A stretch of DNA of 64,000 bases from Gracilariopsis chorda (GCA_003194525.1 NBIV01000031.1:1-64000), one strand, 5' to 3'. Positions 1 to 12,103 are shown, counted from the stretch's first letter. A program made the numbers and translations. The notes: a model not told the origin generated them from the sequence alone.

Positions 1-58
1 TCAGGCGTCTCCAACTTCGGCTTGGAAGACACCCCTCCCGTGAGGGAGACTCCCAAGA

Positions 59-2101
59 TTAGTTTTTCGGGACCGAATTGACCGCTGGGTGCGGCTGAGC
101 CCGTTCCGAAAGGTTAGGGTTGTTACCGTTCGCGGTTTTCGCGGCTTCTCGAGCTTGAGCATTGTGGACCGCAGCCTTTGCGTCTTCATACGAATTACTC
201 GGGACACGAGCCTTATGCTCCGGTGGGAGATTCTCATAATTTCCCACGATCTTCCACATCTCGCGAATGGGGAGGGTACACTGCGACGCAGTATGACCTT
301 CAAGGTAACAAATGTAGCAAATCAGCGGGGCTGAACGTGTTCCGGTGGCGTGGGACATCATTCCGCGGTGCTGAGGGTGTTGTGGTTGGAATGCTAGTTG
401 CTTCGGGTTGGACCATCCCGGGCGGGAGTGTCTTGTGGCGCTCGACGCGTAGGCTAGCGGGGCTGGGGAAGCCGACCGGGGTTTGCGTAAAAAGGCCGGA
501 TCTACCACGGGGGGTGTAACCGTGGACGGCAGTTCCGAGGTTGCCAACGACTGTTCAAGACTGCCAGGATACTGGATGTTATCCGCAAATCCGGAAGGTG
601 GTCCCAGGTTAGGGAGAGATGCCGAGGAAGCCTCGTTCTCGACGAAGAGAGCCTTCGACGACCGACGCCTCGGGTCTCTCGCTCTGAGGGTGTCACCCTC
701 AGCCTGCGCGTACTGGACCAGTTCCAGATACGTCGCCTTGCGCTTCTCTTCCCTGTAGCGGGACACCAGTGCCCTGATACCAGGATCTAAACCATCCAAC
801 AGCATGGAGCAACGCTCAAAAGCGGTAAACACATTTCCACAACGATGAAACGCTTTATTCAAGCGAGTTGAATACGACGTTTCCGTTTCACCAGGCTTCT
901 GTTTCGTATCGCGAACCGCCACGATGGCTTGACTGATTGCAGTTCCCGTCGCGTACGACCTGAGCAGGTAGTGTACAGCCTCGGGCCAGCACGTAACACC
1001 TCCTTCTGAGGCCCTGGACGAACCCCTGACCGAGTTGTACTGATCTTCAGCCATTCCTGAAAGAAAGTAGGGCAACGCAACGTATGCCTGCTCCTCACTC
1101 ATTTCGAGTACGTCTGCTTCCTGCACAAAGCGGGCCAGAAAATCCAACACGAGGATCGGATCTTCACCGGAGAACTTCTGCTTAAGCATCGTCACATTCA
1201 TACGACGTATGAGATCCTTCACCCGACCGGTGTCTCTCGAACTTCGAGTGCCCGAAGAGTCTTCCAATCGGTAATAACGATAGGACAACAGCTTCCTGTA
1301 AAGGGGATTCGTCGGTTTCAATTCCTTCAAGCCGAAATGACGGCGACCTTTCTCCCGCGCACGGATTGCTCCATGGGAGGTGTAGGTAGCCCTCGAACTA
1401 GGTTCTTCTCCGCGACGGCGGCCTCTCCCTTCACGCGATGATCTCGAAGACGAGCTACTCGAACTTGTTTCCGAGTCGGAACTTGGCGAAACTTCATAAC
1501 GATGAACTCTCTTTCCAGGGTGACGGGGGAGGTGACTGGAGCGGTGTTGGGTTGAGATGACCTTCACTTCCTCCTGTCTCGGAGCGTTCAGGTCTTCTCT
1601 GAGCAACGCTTCCAGCGTGTCCATACGTCCGGTTACCCGCATCATATGGGTTTTAACTTCCTCCACGAACTCCCGATATCCTTCTACGAAGGCAGCCGGA
1701 GTACCCAGACACTCCAGAATGGAATTCACATCAGCTCTCAGGAGACGAATATCTCCCGAATAATCCCGAGCCAGGGAGTCACTCCATCGCCGTTCCAACT
1801 CGGTAACTTGCTGCGAGAGGGAGGCGTGGGCCACATTGGCAATGTCGATTCTCGACTCGAGGAGATGGTACTTAGGCGACCCGGGTCTCGGGGGGACAGC
1901 CGACGGCGTTTCGACCACCGGAGGTGGCGTAGTGGCCACAGCTGTCACGGCTCGAGGCACCGAGGTTGCCGATGGGATTCCTTGGGATTCCAGACCGACG
2001 GCATTGGTAAGTAGTTGTTCCTGAACGGACCTTCGTGATCTCGCCGCTGCGGCGTTCCGTTGCGGACCATTCCTGGGGGAACTCGGAGCTGTGGGCAGCA
2101 T
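59..2101 (-). CDS. Intact Ty3/gypsy-type Gag polyprotein (680 aa)
   Basis: Complete 680-codon frame without lesions. From the N terminus it has a short coiled-coil-like stretch (about residues 80-125), a Ser/Arg-rich linker (about 205-250), a retrotransposon Gag capsid-like domain (about 305-490), and near the C terminus a CCHC zinc knuckle at residues 595-608 (C-x2-C-x4-H-x4-C). Gag packages element RNA into virus-like particles in the cytoplasm. The start is the ATG complement at 2099-2101. A protease/pol frame should follow below coordinate 1 and is not visible; the frame on the other side of the stop is also closed within the window. The uninterrupted frame contrasts with the decayed element at 3078-9080, so this copy is probably younger. 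The assignment to Ty3/gypsy rather than another LTR order rests on gag alone plus the neighbouring element. Confidence 0.85.
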   Translation of the reverse strand: MLPTAPSSPRNGPQRNAAAARSRRSVQEQLLTNAVGLESQGIPSATSVPRAVTAVATTPPPVVETPSAVPPRPGSPKYHLLESRIDIANVAHASLSQQVTELERRWSDSLARDYSGDIRLLRADVNSILECLGTPAAFVEGYREFVEEVKTHMMRVTGRMDTLEALLREDLNAPRQEEVKVISTQHRSSHLPRHPGKRVHRYEVSPSSDSETSSSSSSSRSSREGRGRRRGEEPSSRATYTSHGAIRAREKGRRHFGLKELKPTNPLYRKLLSYRYYRLEDSSGTRSSRDTGRVKDLIRRMNVTMLKQKFSGEDPILVLDFLARFVQEADVLEMSEEQAYVALPYFLSGMAEDQYNSVRGSSRASEGGVTCWPEAVHYLLRSYATGTAISQAIVAVRDTKQKPGETETSYSTRLNKAFHRCGNVFTAFERCSMLLDGLDPGIRALVSRYREEKRKATYLELVQYAQAEGDTLRARDPRRRSSKALFVENEASSASLPNLGPPSGFADNIQYPGSLEQSLATSELPSTVTPPVVDPAFLRKPRSASPAPLAYASSATRHSRPGWSNPKQLAFQPQHPQHRGMMSHATGTRSAPLICYICYLEGHTASQCTLPIREMWKIVGNYENLPPEHKARVPSNSYEDAKAAVHNAQAREAAKTANGNNPNLSERAQPHPAVNSVPKN

Positions 2102-3077
2102 ACTGCAGATAGCCGTCCACGGCTTACTTCACCAGTCCCACGGCTTGGGAATCTCAACGAATGAGCAAAAAGGGATAAAAGGGAAAAGGGGAAGCGGACT
2201 TCCGACAGGCCGGATTGAAAGCCAAACCCGTTCTAGGTCGGGAGACCACTTGTGGTGCAATCCCGGTGTGGGAAAGGCACCCAAGGCAGCTCGAAGCCTT
2301 GCTCTCTTGGAGAGGTAGGCCCAGCTGGGTAGAGCCCTCCGTGTCCCGTATGACGGGTGTAACTCCGTCGGGAGCCTGGATGTACCTCGGAGGTTTAGGG
2401 GTTAGAACTGGTCGGAACCACGGCTGGTCCGGAAGTAGCCTGTGAACAGGGGAACAAAAGAGGGAAAGGGACCACCCGACGGGGGCGTGCGGAAAGCGGG
2501 AACAGACCCCGGAGGGGGGGTGCCGATACACACACACGAACACGCACCGCGCGGCGGTTAGGGGATATGAGGGGAAGGGATGGTCTCACGGTCTCACGAC
2601 ACACGTCGGTAATATCAATACCCAAAACTGGGGCGGAGATAGGGCCTGTACGGGCGGTCACACGACAACAACGAATACCACGAGTGGTCACAACCCACTG
2701 GGTACGACGAGCACGGTCTCCTCGGTGGTGCGAGTCGGGTGAAACTATCGGGCAAGCGGTGTACCTCCGCGAGGAGTTAGACACTTCGCATGGCGAATAG
2801 AGTCAGAGCCGAACTCTTGTTACTTTTCTTGGTGAGCTCGCCGCCGTGCGGCCGACGCTCAAGTGCTAGCTCAGTGCAGTACAGTAGGTAGTGCACTAGC
2901 CTAAGTAAAATTAACCCCTAAACTATACTAAAATAAGTAGCCGTTTTGGGCCTCCTGGCCGGGGCTGTAGCCACGTGTCCACCACCCTTGCCAGGCAAGT
3001 ACCACAAAATATGAATGTTCCCATAACCACCCTGGGTAACCCGACCGCTAATTAGCCCGGTAAACGGGGGCTAAAAT
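2102..3077 (-). other. Probable 5' leader and LTR region of the gag-bearing element
   Basis: No convincing gene. It lies immediately upstream (minus strand) of gag, where the untranslated leader, primer-binding site and 5' LTR should be. The part around 2870-3060 has an AT-rich core flanked by GC-rich sequence (a GCACTAGC motif, then A/T runs, then AAGTAG and a GGCC-rich block). The solo LTR at 11541-12103 shows the same order of elements. I could not fix LTR ends, a target-site duplication or a primer-binding site. Confidence 0.35.
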
Positions 3078-3419
3078 TCATGCATCCCGCTTCATCGCTC
3101 GCACCGAGTACACCTCAGATATGAGTTTCACCATCGCCCGTACGCGGGAATGTATTGCACTACAACTACTACTCTGCACGGTAAAGTACGAGTGGTACAA
3201 GACTGCCAGCACTCTAAGCGTGCTTCCTGGCCACGCCTGACGCAGTTGCCTGTCAGGTTCTGCAGCTCTCGACCGGCGTTTCCTGACTTCTACCGTTTGG
3301 ATCACCGAGCCCATCTTCCACCAGGGCTTTGTAGGAAATCCTTCTAATGACCACTGAGGCACGTCCGACCGGTCAGCATCTTGTGCTAAAGCATTGCGCT
3401 TCCCCACAGTGTTGTCGGC

Positions 3420-4769
3420 GTCAGGACTCGTGGGGATGTGCTGGCGACGGCCTGTGGTACAGTAGCACGTCCGGTCGGGTGTTGCATTGGTCCAACCACT
3501 GGCCGATGCGCCATTGACACGCGGTCCGTCGACACAACATCCTGAAGGCTGTCTTGCTCTATTGTAACAGTATGGCCTGTGGACTTGATTACCCTATATG
3601 GTCCGGTAGAACGAGGTACCAGCTTGGAAGCAGAGTCCCTGGTCTCATGTTATCCCTTGGGTGGTCGGTCCAAATGGACATAGTCCCCTGGAGAAAACTA
3701 TAGCAAAAGCCAGATGGCCTTATCAAAGTCCGCTTTGTAGCGCTTCTGCGTGTTGTCCAAATGGGTCTGAGCGGCCTTCAGCATAGAATCAATTCGCTTA
3801 CGCAAATACATTTTGGCCAGAGCTGGCCTCATTTCGCCAGTAACGTCCTGGGGATGCCTGTATCCTGTAAATCGACCATGTAGGCGGGGGCGCCCGGACC
3901 AAGGTAAGGTCAAAAGGTGCCGTACTCGTGGACCGATGGACTGAATTATTGTAGGCATAGACCAAAAGTTGGACGTAATTGTCCCAGTCCAACTGGTGCA
4001 CAGCCACATAGTGGCTCAACCTAGCGGCCAGCGTCCTATTAAAGCGCTCAGCTTGTCCATTGGTCTGCTGGTGGTAGGCAGTGGTCAGGAGATGTTTAGA
4101 CCTAAGGCCGAGCCCACATGTTCAAAGAACTTGGAGACAAATTGTGGGCCATTGTGGGTCAACAGATATAAAGGCAGGCCGTAGGGGTATATCAAAGGGA
4201 CCAGAAAAGCGATAGCAACATCAGTTGCCGTGGTGGACCGTATGGGAATAGCACGCGTCATCTTGGAAAACCTGTCGGTAATAACCAAGATGAAGAAGTG
4301 CCCATGGGTCGATTTAGGGAAAGGCCCTAGGATGTCCATAGCAACGAATTACAAAAGGTCCTGCCGCAGGGAATAACTTAAGCTTTCCATGGTGCAGCGC
4401 TCGTGTCCCCCGAGTTCTAGCGCATGGTGCGCATCTCCGTGCGGTCTCCATCATATCATTAGCCATGAGGGGCCAATAGAAGAATCTTCCTAAGGTCTGA
4501 TACATTCTCGTCCCGCCTGGGTGGCCAGACAACCGAGGGTAATGAGCCAGATATAGAAGTCTTGCCTGAAGGGCCATTGGAACAAAGCGCTGTGTTGCCC
4601 CATCAAGTGGAGAGCAGCGGCACAATATTCCGTGACGGTCATAATCAAAGGGAGCCCCAAGGATCCCGACTGCATTAAACCACTGGACACACTGTTCATC
4701 AGCCTCCTGTACCGCGAGGAATTCCTCGAGCGATATGGGGGTGAGGTCTCCTAATTCCGTTTCGGCCAC
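3420..4769 (-). pseudogene. Integrase relic with lost catalytic aspartate
   Basis: Pieces in different frames give the zinc-binding domain (H...H...CAPC at about 4560-4390), the catalytic core (4339-4085), the core's C-terminal half (4019-3798) and a C-terminal SH3-like segment (about 3700-3420). The second Asp of the DDE triad, usually in a TDNGPQF-like motif, is His here (THNGPQF; codon CAC at 4154-4156). Frameshifts occur near 4340 and 4085. This integrase could not have been active in its present form. Confidence 0.8.
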
Positions 4770-4778
4770 GTGGACTTC

Positions 4779-6791
4779 TCAGGATGGGTCCTCCCAGTCA
4801 ATAGTGCATAACATGACCTTAGGTTCTTCTCCATTCCTTTGGTTAGTGGTAACTTCTCCTACCAGTTCACCCATTTCCGGATCATCGTCTGCATCCTGTG
4901 GACCATCCCATATTGTGGGAATCTCATAATCCAATGGGGTTTGATCCGTGCAATCGGTCAGGATACGAGATAACGCATCAGCGGATTGGTGCTTTAAGCG
5001 AGGCCTGTAGGTAGCCTCGTAATCAAATTCGGCCAACCAGAGTCCCCAGCGGGCCAAACGGGATGACGCATCGGTCATACTCAGAAGCCATCGGAGGGCA
5101 TTTTGGTCTGTCTTAATGGTAAACCGAGTACCCTCCAGGTACGGCCGCAGGAGTAAAACTGACCAGAGGATGGCCAAGCATTCCCGTTCAGAGGTGCTGT
5201 AGTTCCCTTCGGCCTTCGTTAACGACTGGCTCCAGTATCGAATTGGTCGATAGTACTTCAGACAATCCTGCTCCTGGAGCAGTGCACATCCAACCTGGGT
5301 TGCCGAGGCATCCGTATCAAGGATGTACGGTTTGTTTGCCCTGGGCAAGGCCAAGATTGGGGGGTTTACCAAATGGTGCTTGAGGCTCTGGTAGGCTTTG
5401 AACTGCTCGTCCGTTAGGTCATCAAATTCCGAAGGGGTCCATTTCTTGAGCATCTCGTTCAACGGAGATGCAATCTTCGCGAACCCAGGGACAAACCTTC
5501 GGTACACATTACATGGACCTAGAAAGGATCGCAGTTCTGTGTGGGTCCTCGGGGGTTTTGCATCCTTTATGGACTTAGTCGTAGATTTTGCCCCCTGGAG
5601 CTTACCAGATAAGACCACATGGCGAAGATAGTCCATGGAGGACTGGAAGAAAAAACATTTCCTCAGCTTTAGAGTGACACCGGCATGCTGGACAGCCTTC
5701 ACATGAGTGAAGTATTCGCCAACGGACCTCGAAAAGATGACTACGTCATCCAAGTAGACCACGGCAAACTTCCGTTTCACCCTGGATAGTATGATATCCA
5801 TTGCCCGCTGGAAGGTCGCCGGTGCGCTCATCAGTCCGAAGGGCATCCACGTGAATCGGAACAGTCCTTCGTGGGTCCTAAAGGTAATCAAAGCCTTAGC
5901 CCTGTCGTCCATTGGTACTTCTCAGTAGCCGCAATATGCGTCAAACGTGGTAAAGACTTGCCCCTCGCCCAGGAAATCAAGACAGTCATCCATCCTCGGA
6001 AGAGGACAGGTGTCCCGTTTGGTCACGGCATTGAGCTTACAGTAATCAATGCAAAACCGTATGGTACCATCGTTCTTGGCCACAAGGACAAAAGGGCTTG
6101 CCGATTCGGCTTCATTGGGTGGGGCACGTTCAATTACTCCGGCGCTCTAGATCTTCTCCATCTCTTTCGCCACTACTTCGGTTCCTTTCAGGCCTGTCTT
6201 ACAAAGTTGCTGGTAGTGCAGCGTGGCTCCATCCTTGAGGTTGATGCAGTGTTTCGTCGCATCTATCTGTCTCAGCTTGCCACTCCACATTCCGGCAAAG
6301 TCCTTCAGGAGGTCAATAACCTGTTTCCTATAGGGCTCGAAATCCTCATGGAGGTTAATTGCGTTCTCCCAATTGGCCTTCGGTTCGCTACTCGACGACA
6401 CGTTTCCGAGCTGAACCTTCATGATGGCCACTGGGGCAGGTAGGGTAATGCCAACTACCGTACCGTTGGGCAGCCTGTTGGGTTTATCGCAAAAATTGCT
6501 CATCGTAACCACGAATGGCCTATTGGGTACAACATTCATCACTCCATTGGCAATTAACGATAAATGCTTCGTGACCAGCTTGGGGTGAATCTGCAACGAC
6601 ACAAGACCTGAGGATTCAAACAATGCAGTGGCTGCCACTTGGGTCATCGGCTGTATTTCTATCGCCTTAGCCAAGCATACGTTATTGGATACCGTCCGCT
6701 TGGGGTACCTCGGTCTTGAGCTGGTGGCTTCGGGTCCGGGGCGTGCTCCCACAATGGCCACTGGAGGTCCTCGATGGAATGCAACTTCCAT
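4779..6791 (-). pseudogene. Reverse transcriptase-RNase H relic with two nonsense codons
   Basis: The reading frame covers the pre-RT linker, the RT fingers and palm, and RNase H. The RT catalytic motif YLDDVV is intact, as is the FGLMSAPATFQ motif just before it. RNase H starts at a DTDASATQVGCALL stretch and includes TDQNALRWLL. A TAG at 6147-6149 interrupts the first RT helix region, and a TGA at 5922-5924 replaces the Trp of the conserved CGYW-like motif. Both stops lie inside otherwise well-preserved RT, so the open frame at 4779-5912 is only a fragment. The C-terminal end joins the integrase frame after a disruption near 4775. Confidence 0.85.
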
Positions 6792-7216
6792 TGGCCAGGA
6801 TAGATAGCTTTTAAATATCTATCAACAAAACTCGCCCCTAGGATACCCTCTGCCCCCAGGTTTGGACATACAAGATACCAAGTCCTGATCTTCAGGTGAC
6901 CCAATTGGATGTAAATCGGGATGACTCCGCGGATATCCATTGGTCGGCGCGACGCGTCCATTACCCTTGGCGACTTCCTTTCCTGCAGCATCCTCTCCCA
7001 GCCCAACGGTAAGACGTTAGGATGTACCAGGTTTAGGGCTGCGCCCGTGTCCAACACGGCAGTGAAAGTCCGCGTGGTGTTCGTTTGCAGTCCAAGAGTC
7101 ACGTGTACTTTATAATTTTCCTTGCGTAGGACACCTATTGCGTTCTCAAGGTCTTCCCAATGGTCTACGGTGTACGCCTGACTACAGTCCCGATACTTTG
7201 TGCCCTTCTGTTCCAA
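6659..7216 (-). pseudogene. Retropepsin-type aspartic protease relic
   Basis: A 185-codon minus-strand frame containing the aspartic-protease active-site motif LDTGAALNLV (DTG intact), preceded by a beta-strand-rich segment and followed by a hydrophobic ILGASF strand typical of the flap and C-terminal part of retropepsins. It lies between gag and RT, as expected for a gypsy pol. It overlaps the frame of the next piece, so a frameshift separates it from RT. In an active element it would cleave the Gag-Pol polyprotein. Confidence 0.75.
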
Positions 7217-7907
7217 ATTGTTCTTCTCCTCTCGGGTCTTCCGGTCCGATGTACTGAGGCCGTTGATGTCAGAGGAACTGCACGCCTCTATGCGTTCCTC
7301 CGATCGTTTTCCTGTGGCTCCAGTGCCACGGGATGGTTCTGATGGTCAGGGTGATCTACCGCATCGACAGGCTCGTCCAGCATATTGACCTGAGGTTGCT
7401 GCACGGGGGTCGTAAGGTTTGTTACGTACTTTGAACTCTCCAGGGTCCCTGTGGTTCTCTGGCTAATTGGCCCTCGGTAATAGCCTTCCGCGTAGCGCAC
7501 TGGATGTTTCTCCTCTCTACGGACCATGAAGGCCCTATGGATGTCCTCAGGCATAATTTTGACGCAGTCACATGGAAGGACCATGGACAGGCAAATGAAA
7601 CACGGTTGATTAGACTTCGTAAAGATATCCTTTTGCGAGGCCACTGGAGACAATCTGGGAGTAGTTGGAGCGGATGGTGTGGTAGGTTCTGAGGTCAGAA
7701 CCGATGGTGCACCAGATGGGGCCGAAGAGAAGCTCACTGCGAGTGCGTCCGCAGTTTCAGTGTGTCCATAGGCTGAGTCCGTATCGGCCTGCAACTCGAC
7801 CAGATGGGCACTTCCTCCCTTCGTCAGGGGTCTGGCGTGTCCCCTGGTATCTACATCACCCGCGCGTCAGGAGGTCCTATAGTTCTTCCCGTATCCTTCG
7901 GCGAACG

Positions 7908-9080
7908 TCACCAGCTGTCGTGACGAAAGGTCCGGATGGGCGGTGTAGTAGTTACGGACTGGGTGCGTATGGCTGTTAACAGACCTGCGATAAAGTATCG
8001 CTTAAGCCGACCTTCGGAAATAACGTTTCTGCAACGGCGGGCTCGTGTCCAAAGTTGGTCAGCGAAGTCCGTTTCGGTCACATTGGAACCTTGATGGTAT
8101 CCAATGACGTCCTGATAGGCATTCATTATGTGTTCATTGGAGGCATAGGTCTCCAATAAATTATGAACGACCTCAGGATAGGTTCTTAAGAGCTCCCTGT
8201 CACGGGCATCCACAGGATTGCCCGAGCCAGATATCTTGGCAACCACATGGTCTTTTGCTTGAACACTGAGGAAGAACTGAAATAAATACATTGCAGCTCC
8301 TTCATGGATACCGTTCTGGTCACAGGCCACTTGGAACGAACTCAAGAACCTGAGGACTGTAATGGAATCTTTCCCAGAAAACTTGTCTTGAATGGTCACT
8401 TGCATCCTCTTGGCCTACCTAGCAATATTATTGGCGACCGATGAGGTGTATCGCTTGGACCAATCCAACAGGCGGTACGTTTCCAAGTCCAAGACCTTCT
8501 TAGAAAGCTCATTAGTCGTGGCCAGTGGTCTGAGGCGCCGAACGCCTGCCTCATCCGCATTGGTATAGGAGGAGCTGGAGGAGTCCGAATGGTCGTCATC
8601 ACTGGAGTTCGAGTGGTCTCTCTTCCAACGGCTCGACCTCTTCGACGTTCAGTTTCTTTCCTTTTTCCTCCGGTCTTCGGCACTTCCATAGTCCCTCGGG
8701 ACAGGCTCTTCACTGACCGGATGGTATTCCGCGGCATGCCGAATGCCGTATTGACGAATGGGCTCATCTTCCGGGCGGCCTCTCTGCCTCTGAGGTCTCT
8801 CTATCTCAGGAGGTGGATGGTTCAATGGACGTTCCTGATGGTTTCCCAGGCGAGGGGCTAAATCTGTAGCTGCTCCCTGGGGTCTGGTCTGGTCTGAACA
8901 ATGGAAAAAAGACGGTCTAATTTGAGTAACAGCTCGAGAGCTGTCGAGTTGGCCTACCTGGCGTTTGATTTCCCCCTGGATGGTAGTGGCGATTGACTCC
9001 ACTAGGACATCCGAGTGAACGACCTGAGAAATTAGTCGGGCAGCCAACACGGAAAGGCGGTCGCGAAGTGCCCTATCCAA
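7908..9080 (-). pseudogene. Gag relic of the decayed gypsy element
   Basis: Two or three overlapping minus-strand frames (9080-8649, 8767-8396, 8405-7908) together resemble a Gag. The last one carries the capsid-like segment, starting near a KFSGKDSITVLRFL stretch that matches the KFSGEDPILVLDFL stretch of the intact gag at 59-2101. Frame changes near 8650 and 8400 show it is broken. A further piece at 7288-7794 has a degraded knuckle (CFICLSMVLPCDC) in which the second half of CCHC is not recognisable. Confidence 0.65.
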
Positions 9081-10130
9081 CTAGTCCCTTAGGAATTGCT
9101 CCACTTGTTCTTCACACTAAGAAAGGAGTTGCGGCCATAGGACAGCGGCAAGCTCTTCCACCATTTGGGCATTGGGGGTGAGGGCGCCTGGGTCTTTAGG
9201 TAGGCTGTAGGGCAATATTCCTTTGGTCGCCCGGCTGGTTCAACTATTCGAACCTCTTGCGAAGGCGAGCGACCAATGGCGACTCCCGGATGAGTCGTTC
9301 GGGGTTGTCCACTGGGTCAATCGTACGTCCACCGGAACGGCTGCGCGTGCTTCTATGGTCACTTGCACTGTCTCCTTGGGCGGGTACCAGTGAAGGAGTG
9401 TCCGAAGCGGCCACGGCCACTGCTGGGGTTACTTGTTGGGCATCTGTTGTGGGGTTGGGGTTCTAGTTATCCATGAGGTCACGGTTGCTCTCAAGTCGGA
9501 AACGACGACAAGTAGTCCAATGGTAGGAGTCCTATTCGATTTCCTTCGGTCTTAAGATTCCAAAGAGCTGTCCTTGTAGGCTTCTAGGTCAGGAGACCAG
9601 ATGTAGTAGAATACTAGTCCAAAGGCCAAGTGGGGAAATAGTACCTACTAGGTATAGCGGCGGCAGAGTACCCGCCATTAGGGTGACAGTCCACTGGGGT
9701 CTAGTTGTGTCGTGGGCACTTCTGACGTGCAGACGCAATGGGCGGGCTTTATCTGAGGTCCCTACAGGTCGGGAGCGCTCGTAACGATGGCTTCGAAGCC
9801 TGTGTCTGCTGGAAGCTTGGAGGCGGCTAGAGGCCGGAGGTGGTGCTTGCCTTTACTCCTCAGTGACCGGCTGCACTGGAGGCAACTAATATAGTCGGCG
9901 AGGCGCTCTAGACCACCGGTAACTACTTCTAAAAGGTTAAATGAAATACTACACTATTCTACCGTGCACTGTGCTGCAGTGCCAGGTCCCCCAGAGGTCA
10001 CACCTCAGATGACAATTATCTCCAACCCACGTGGCTAATATTGACACGAGGCAATGGTTCTCTGGTCCTTCGTCCACTTCTTCGGCACTCCTGCTTGCCA
10101 GCCGTCTGACCTTAAGGCTATTGTACTACA
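9081..10130. other. Boundary region between gypsy and copia relics
   Basis: No coding frame of substance. The region should contain the leader and 5' LTR of the minus-strand gypsy element and its junction with the truncated copia element. Composition is GC-richer than the copia part. I see no clear terminal TG/CA, target-site duplication or primer-binding site. Confidence 0.3.
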
Positions 10131-10418
10131 GTTTCCCACAGAAAGAACCTTCAAGGAGTTCGCTTGCATATTGCTTATGAGGATATTTGGCTCGTCCCTG
10201 AGTCTTCTCTACTTGCTGAACTAGAAAAGCAAGAACTTGGATAGGATTCCTTCCCCAATTCTCAAGCAAACAATGAAAGTGTTGAACCAGGCGAAACAAA
10301 CCCTGGATTTAACGAAGAATTCCCTTGTACTTCTCTCCCAACCACAGATCTCATTCCTGACCCATCCAATATATTAGATCCTCTTCGATTTGACACAAAA
10401 GTCCTCGATGAACCCAGC

Positions 10419-11338
10419 ATGTGGTCAATCCATCTCCTATCTTCATCTTTCTTGGCACAAAATGCTCTCCCTATCGATGTTCCCTCTTTAAATGTTGGGG
10501 ATGGCTTGCTTCAGAAGGATATTGAAACTACTCCGCTTCGTGTTCCACCAAATGGCAAAAGTATTCAATCTACTGAGCAAACGATCCTTCGAGACATAAA
10601 ATTTGTAATTGGAGACCAACCTGTTTCAGAACCGAAACTGCAGTTTGCTCCGAGATGGATAATCAGGAAGGCTATTGATGCTGAAAAGCAAAACTACATA
10701 GAAGCAGATGCATATAAACTTGTTTCGATTGGGGACCTACCTCAGAATGCAAACGTCATCTCATCACACCACTTTTTTGTGCTAAAGTACCATGGCCAAA
10801 GTGACAAGCTCAGACTCAAGTGCCGATTCGTTCCACATGGAAACCGAGACGCAGAGAAGGATTCGATTCGTTCCAATTCTCCAACTGCACAATTTACCTG
10901 CATCCTATTGTTATCGTCCCTGGAAACAATGATCCACTTCAACCTGGGAAGTATCGACATATCACGTGCATACCTACAGGCCTTGGATCTGAAGCACGAT
11001 ATCTACATGCGTCCCCTCGTGGCCACAAAACTCACGCCAATGAAGTCTGGAAACTTCTTAAGCCTGCATATGGTCTCAGAGAGTCTGGTCGTCTCTGGCA
11101 ACTGTGTATTGAAGAATGGCTTACTGATTACGGATTTGAAACGATCCCTGGGATTCCACAACTATTTGTTTTGCGAGGTAAGAGAAATGACATCTCGCTG
11201 TTGTTGGGCAAGCAGGTAGATGATCTTCTCCTAGCTGGGCAATCCGCTACAATCGAACGCTTCTCTAAAGACCTCTCCAAACGACTCAAGTTTAACCGTG
11301 CACTGACACAGAGGAATCTCATATTCAGCCTTCTTTAG
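10419..11338 (+). pseudogene. Copia reverse transcriptase relic
   Basis: The frame starting at 10419 carries the RVT_2-type region (motif KLRLKCRFVPHGNRD and a SPTAQF segment). After a frameshift near 10920-10950 the second frame continues with KLLKPAYGLRESGRLW, a copia hallmark, and the catalytic motif as QVDDLLLAG, a variant of YVDD. RT would copy the element RNA into cDNA. The frameshift makes an intact product impossible. Confidence 0.8.
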
Positions 11339-11540
11339 ATAAAGATGTACACTGACCACTCTATAGATACTTCAATGGCCGAGTTCATGAACACTATCCA
11401 GTGCATTCCAATCCCGAGACAGAGAAAAAAAATCGGAAGCTGTGTGCCCCGCGGACGAGATCAAAGCCTTACAATCTCTTGCCGGAAAAATCAACTATCT
11501 TGGACACGGGGTGCTGCCACAAGCTGCTTTTTGCGCTAGC

Positions 11541-12103
11541 TGTGGTACAACCACTAGGGGCGCGAGGCCACTCGGTAGCGATGTGGATTTCCACGAATTA
11601 CCCTGATAGTAGGGGTGCCGCTTGCGGCGGCAAGGCCTAGGGGTGCTTCTGTCCGGGTAACCGGGGTTCGGTCGCGTGAGCACGGGTGTAGCACTGGAAT
11701 CCGTGTGGGGTGGAAGCTTAGCGGGAGACCGCAAGTTATAACTAGTCCGGAGGTCCGGTTAAGGCTCCAGGAACTAGGAACTTGGGTTCCGTGCCCGATG
11801 ATCTTCCAGTTTACTGAGGTGCGACCCTTCCCGTCACTAGGTACTGCGGAGTGCCGCACTAGCTACAGTAAATAATATTAGAAATATCTAGATAATTCTA
11901 AGTAGATGGCCCGTGGCCAGCACCTACTGTGCACATCCCAAATAAAGTGGAAATCCACGAATGAACCGCACCCGCTCGTGCATCGCTCAGTGTCCCCTTG
12001 TGACAACCCTCGGGTTACCGAAAACAAGTGTGACGTATGAACCGTCGCGTATCAACTTGGTGATTTCCGCACCTCGAATGACCGAGTTACTCCTTGCATC
12101 ACA
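11541..12103. repeat. Solo LTR (563 bp) with 5-bp target-site duplication, inserted in copia RNase H region
   Basis: The segment begins TGTGG and ends TCACA (inverted TGTG/CACA ends). It is flanked directly by CTAGC at 11536-11540 and again at 12104-12108, a 5-bp target-site duplication. Copia coding sequence lies on both sides. Size, ends and duplication fit an LTR left after recombination between the two LTRs of a full element. Internally it has an AT-rich core around 11870-11910, like the region at 2870-3060, which suggests kinship with the gypsy-type LTRs here. Confidence 0.85.

Larger units (their letters stand above)
3078..9080 (-). mobile_element. Decayed Ty3/gypsy LTR retrotransposon (gag-PR-RT-RNase H-IN order)
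   Basis: On the minus strand the order is gag (9080 to 7908), nucleocapsid-like piece (7794 to 7288), aspartic protease (about 7216 to 6659), reverse transcriptase and RNase H (6791 to 4779), then integrase (4769 to about 3420). RT before IN defines the Ty3/gypsy order. It is broken by several frameshifts and nonsense codons (TAG 6147-6149, TGA 5922-5924) and by a catalytic replacement in the integrase. Its gag is related to but clearly different from the intact gag at 59-2101, so the two are separate insertions. Outer LTR boundaries could not be set; the 3' end lies near 3000-3400 and may abut the neighbouring element. Confidence 0.85.

Noticed and set aside
1..303. 100-codon minus frame overlapping the end of gag as a frameshift pol
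   Set aside because: Arg/Ser-rich with no protease or pol motif and closes at the window edge; a shadow of gag.
5871..6443. 190-codon plus-strand frame
   Set aside because: Antisense of the gypsy reverse transcriptase relic.
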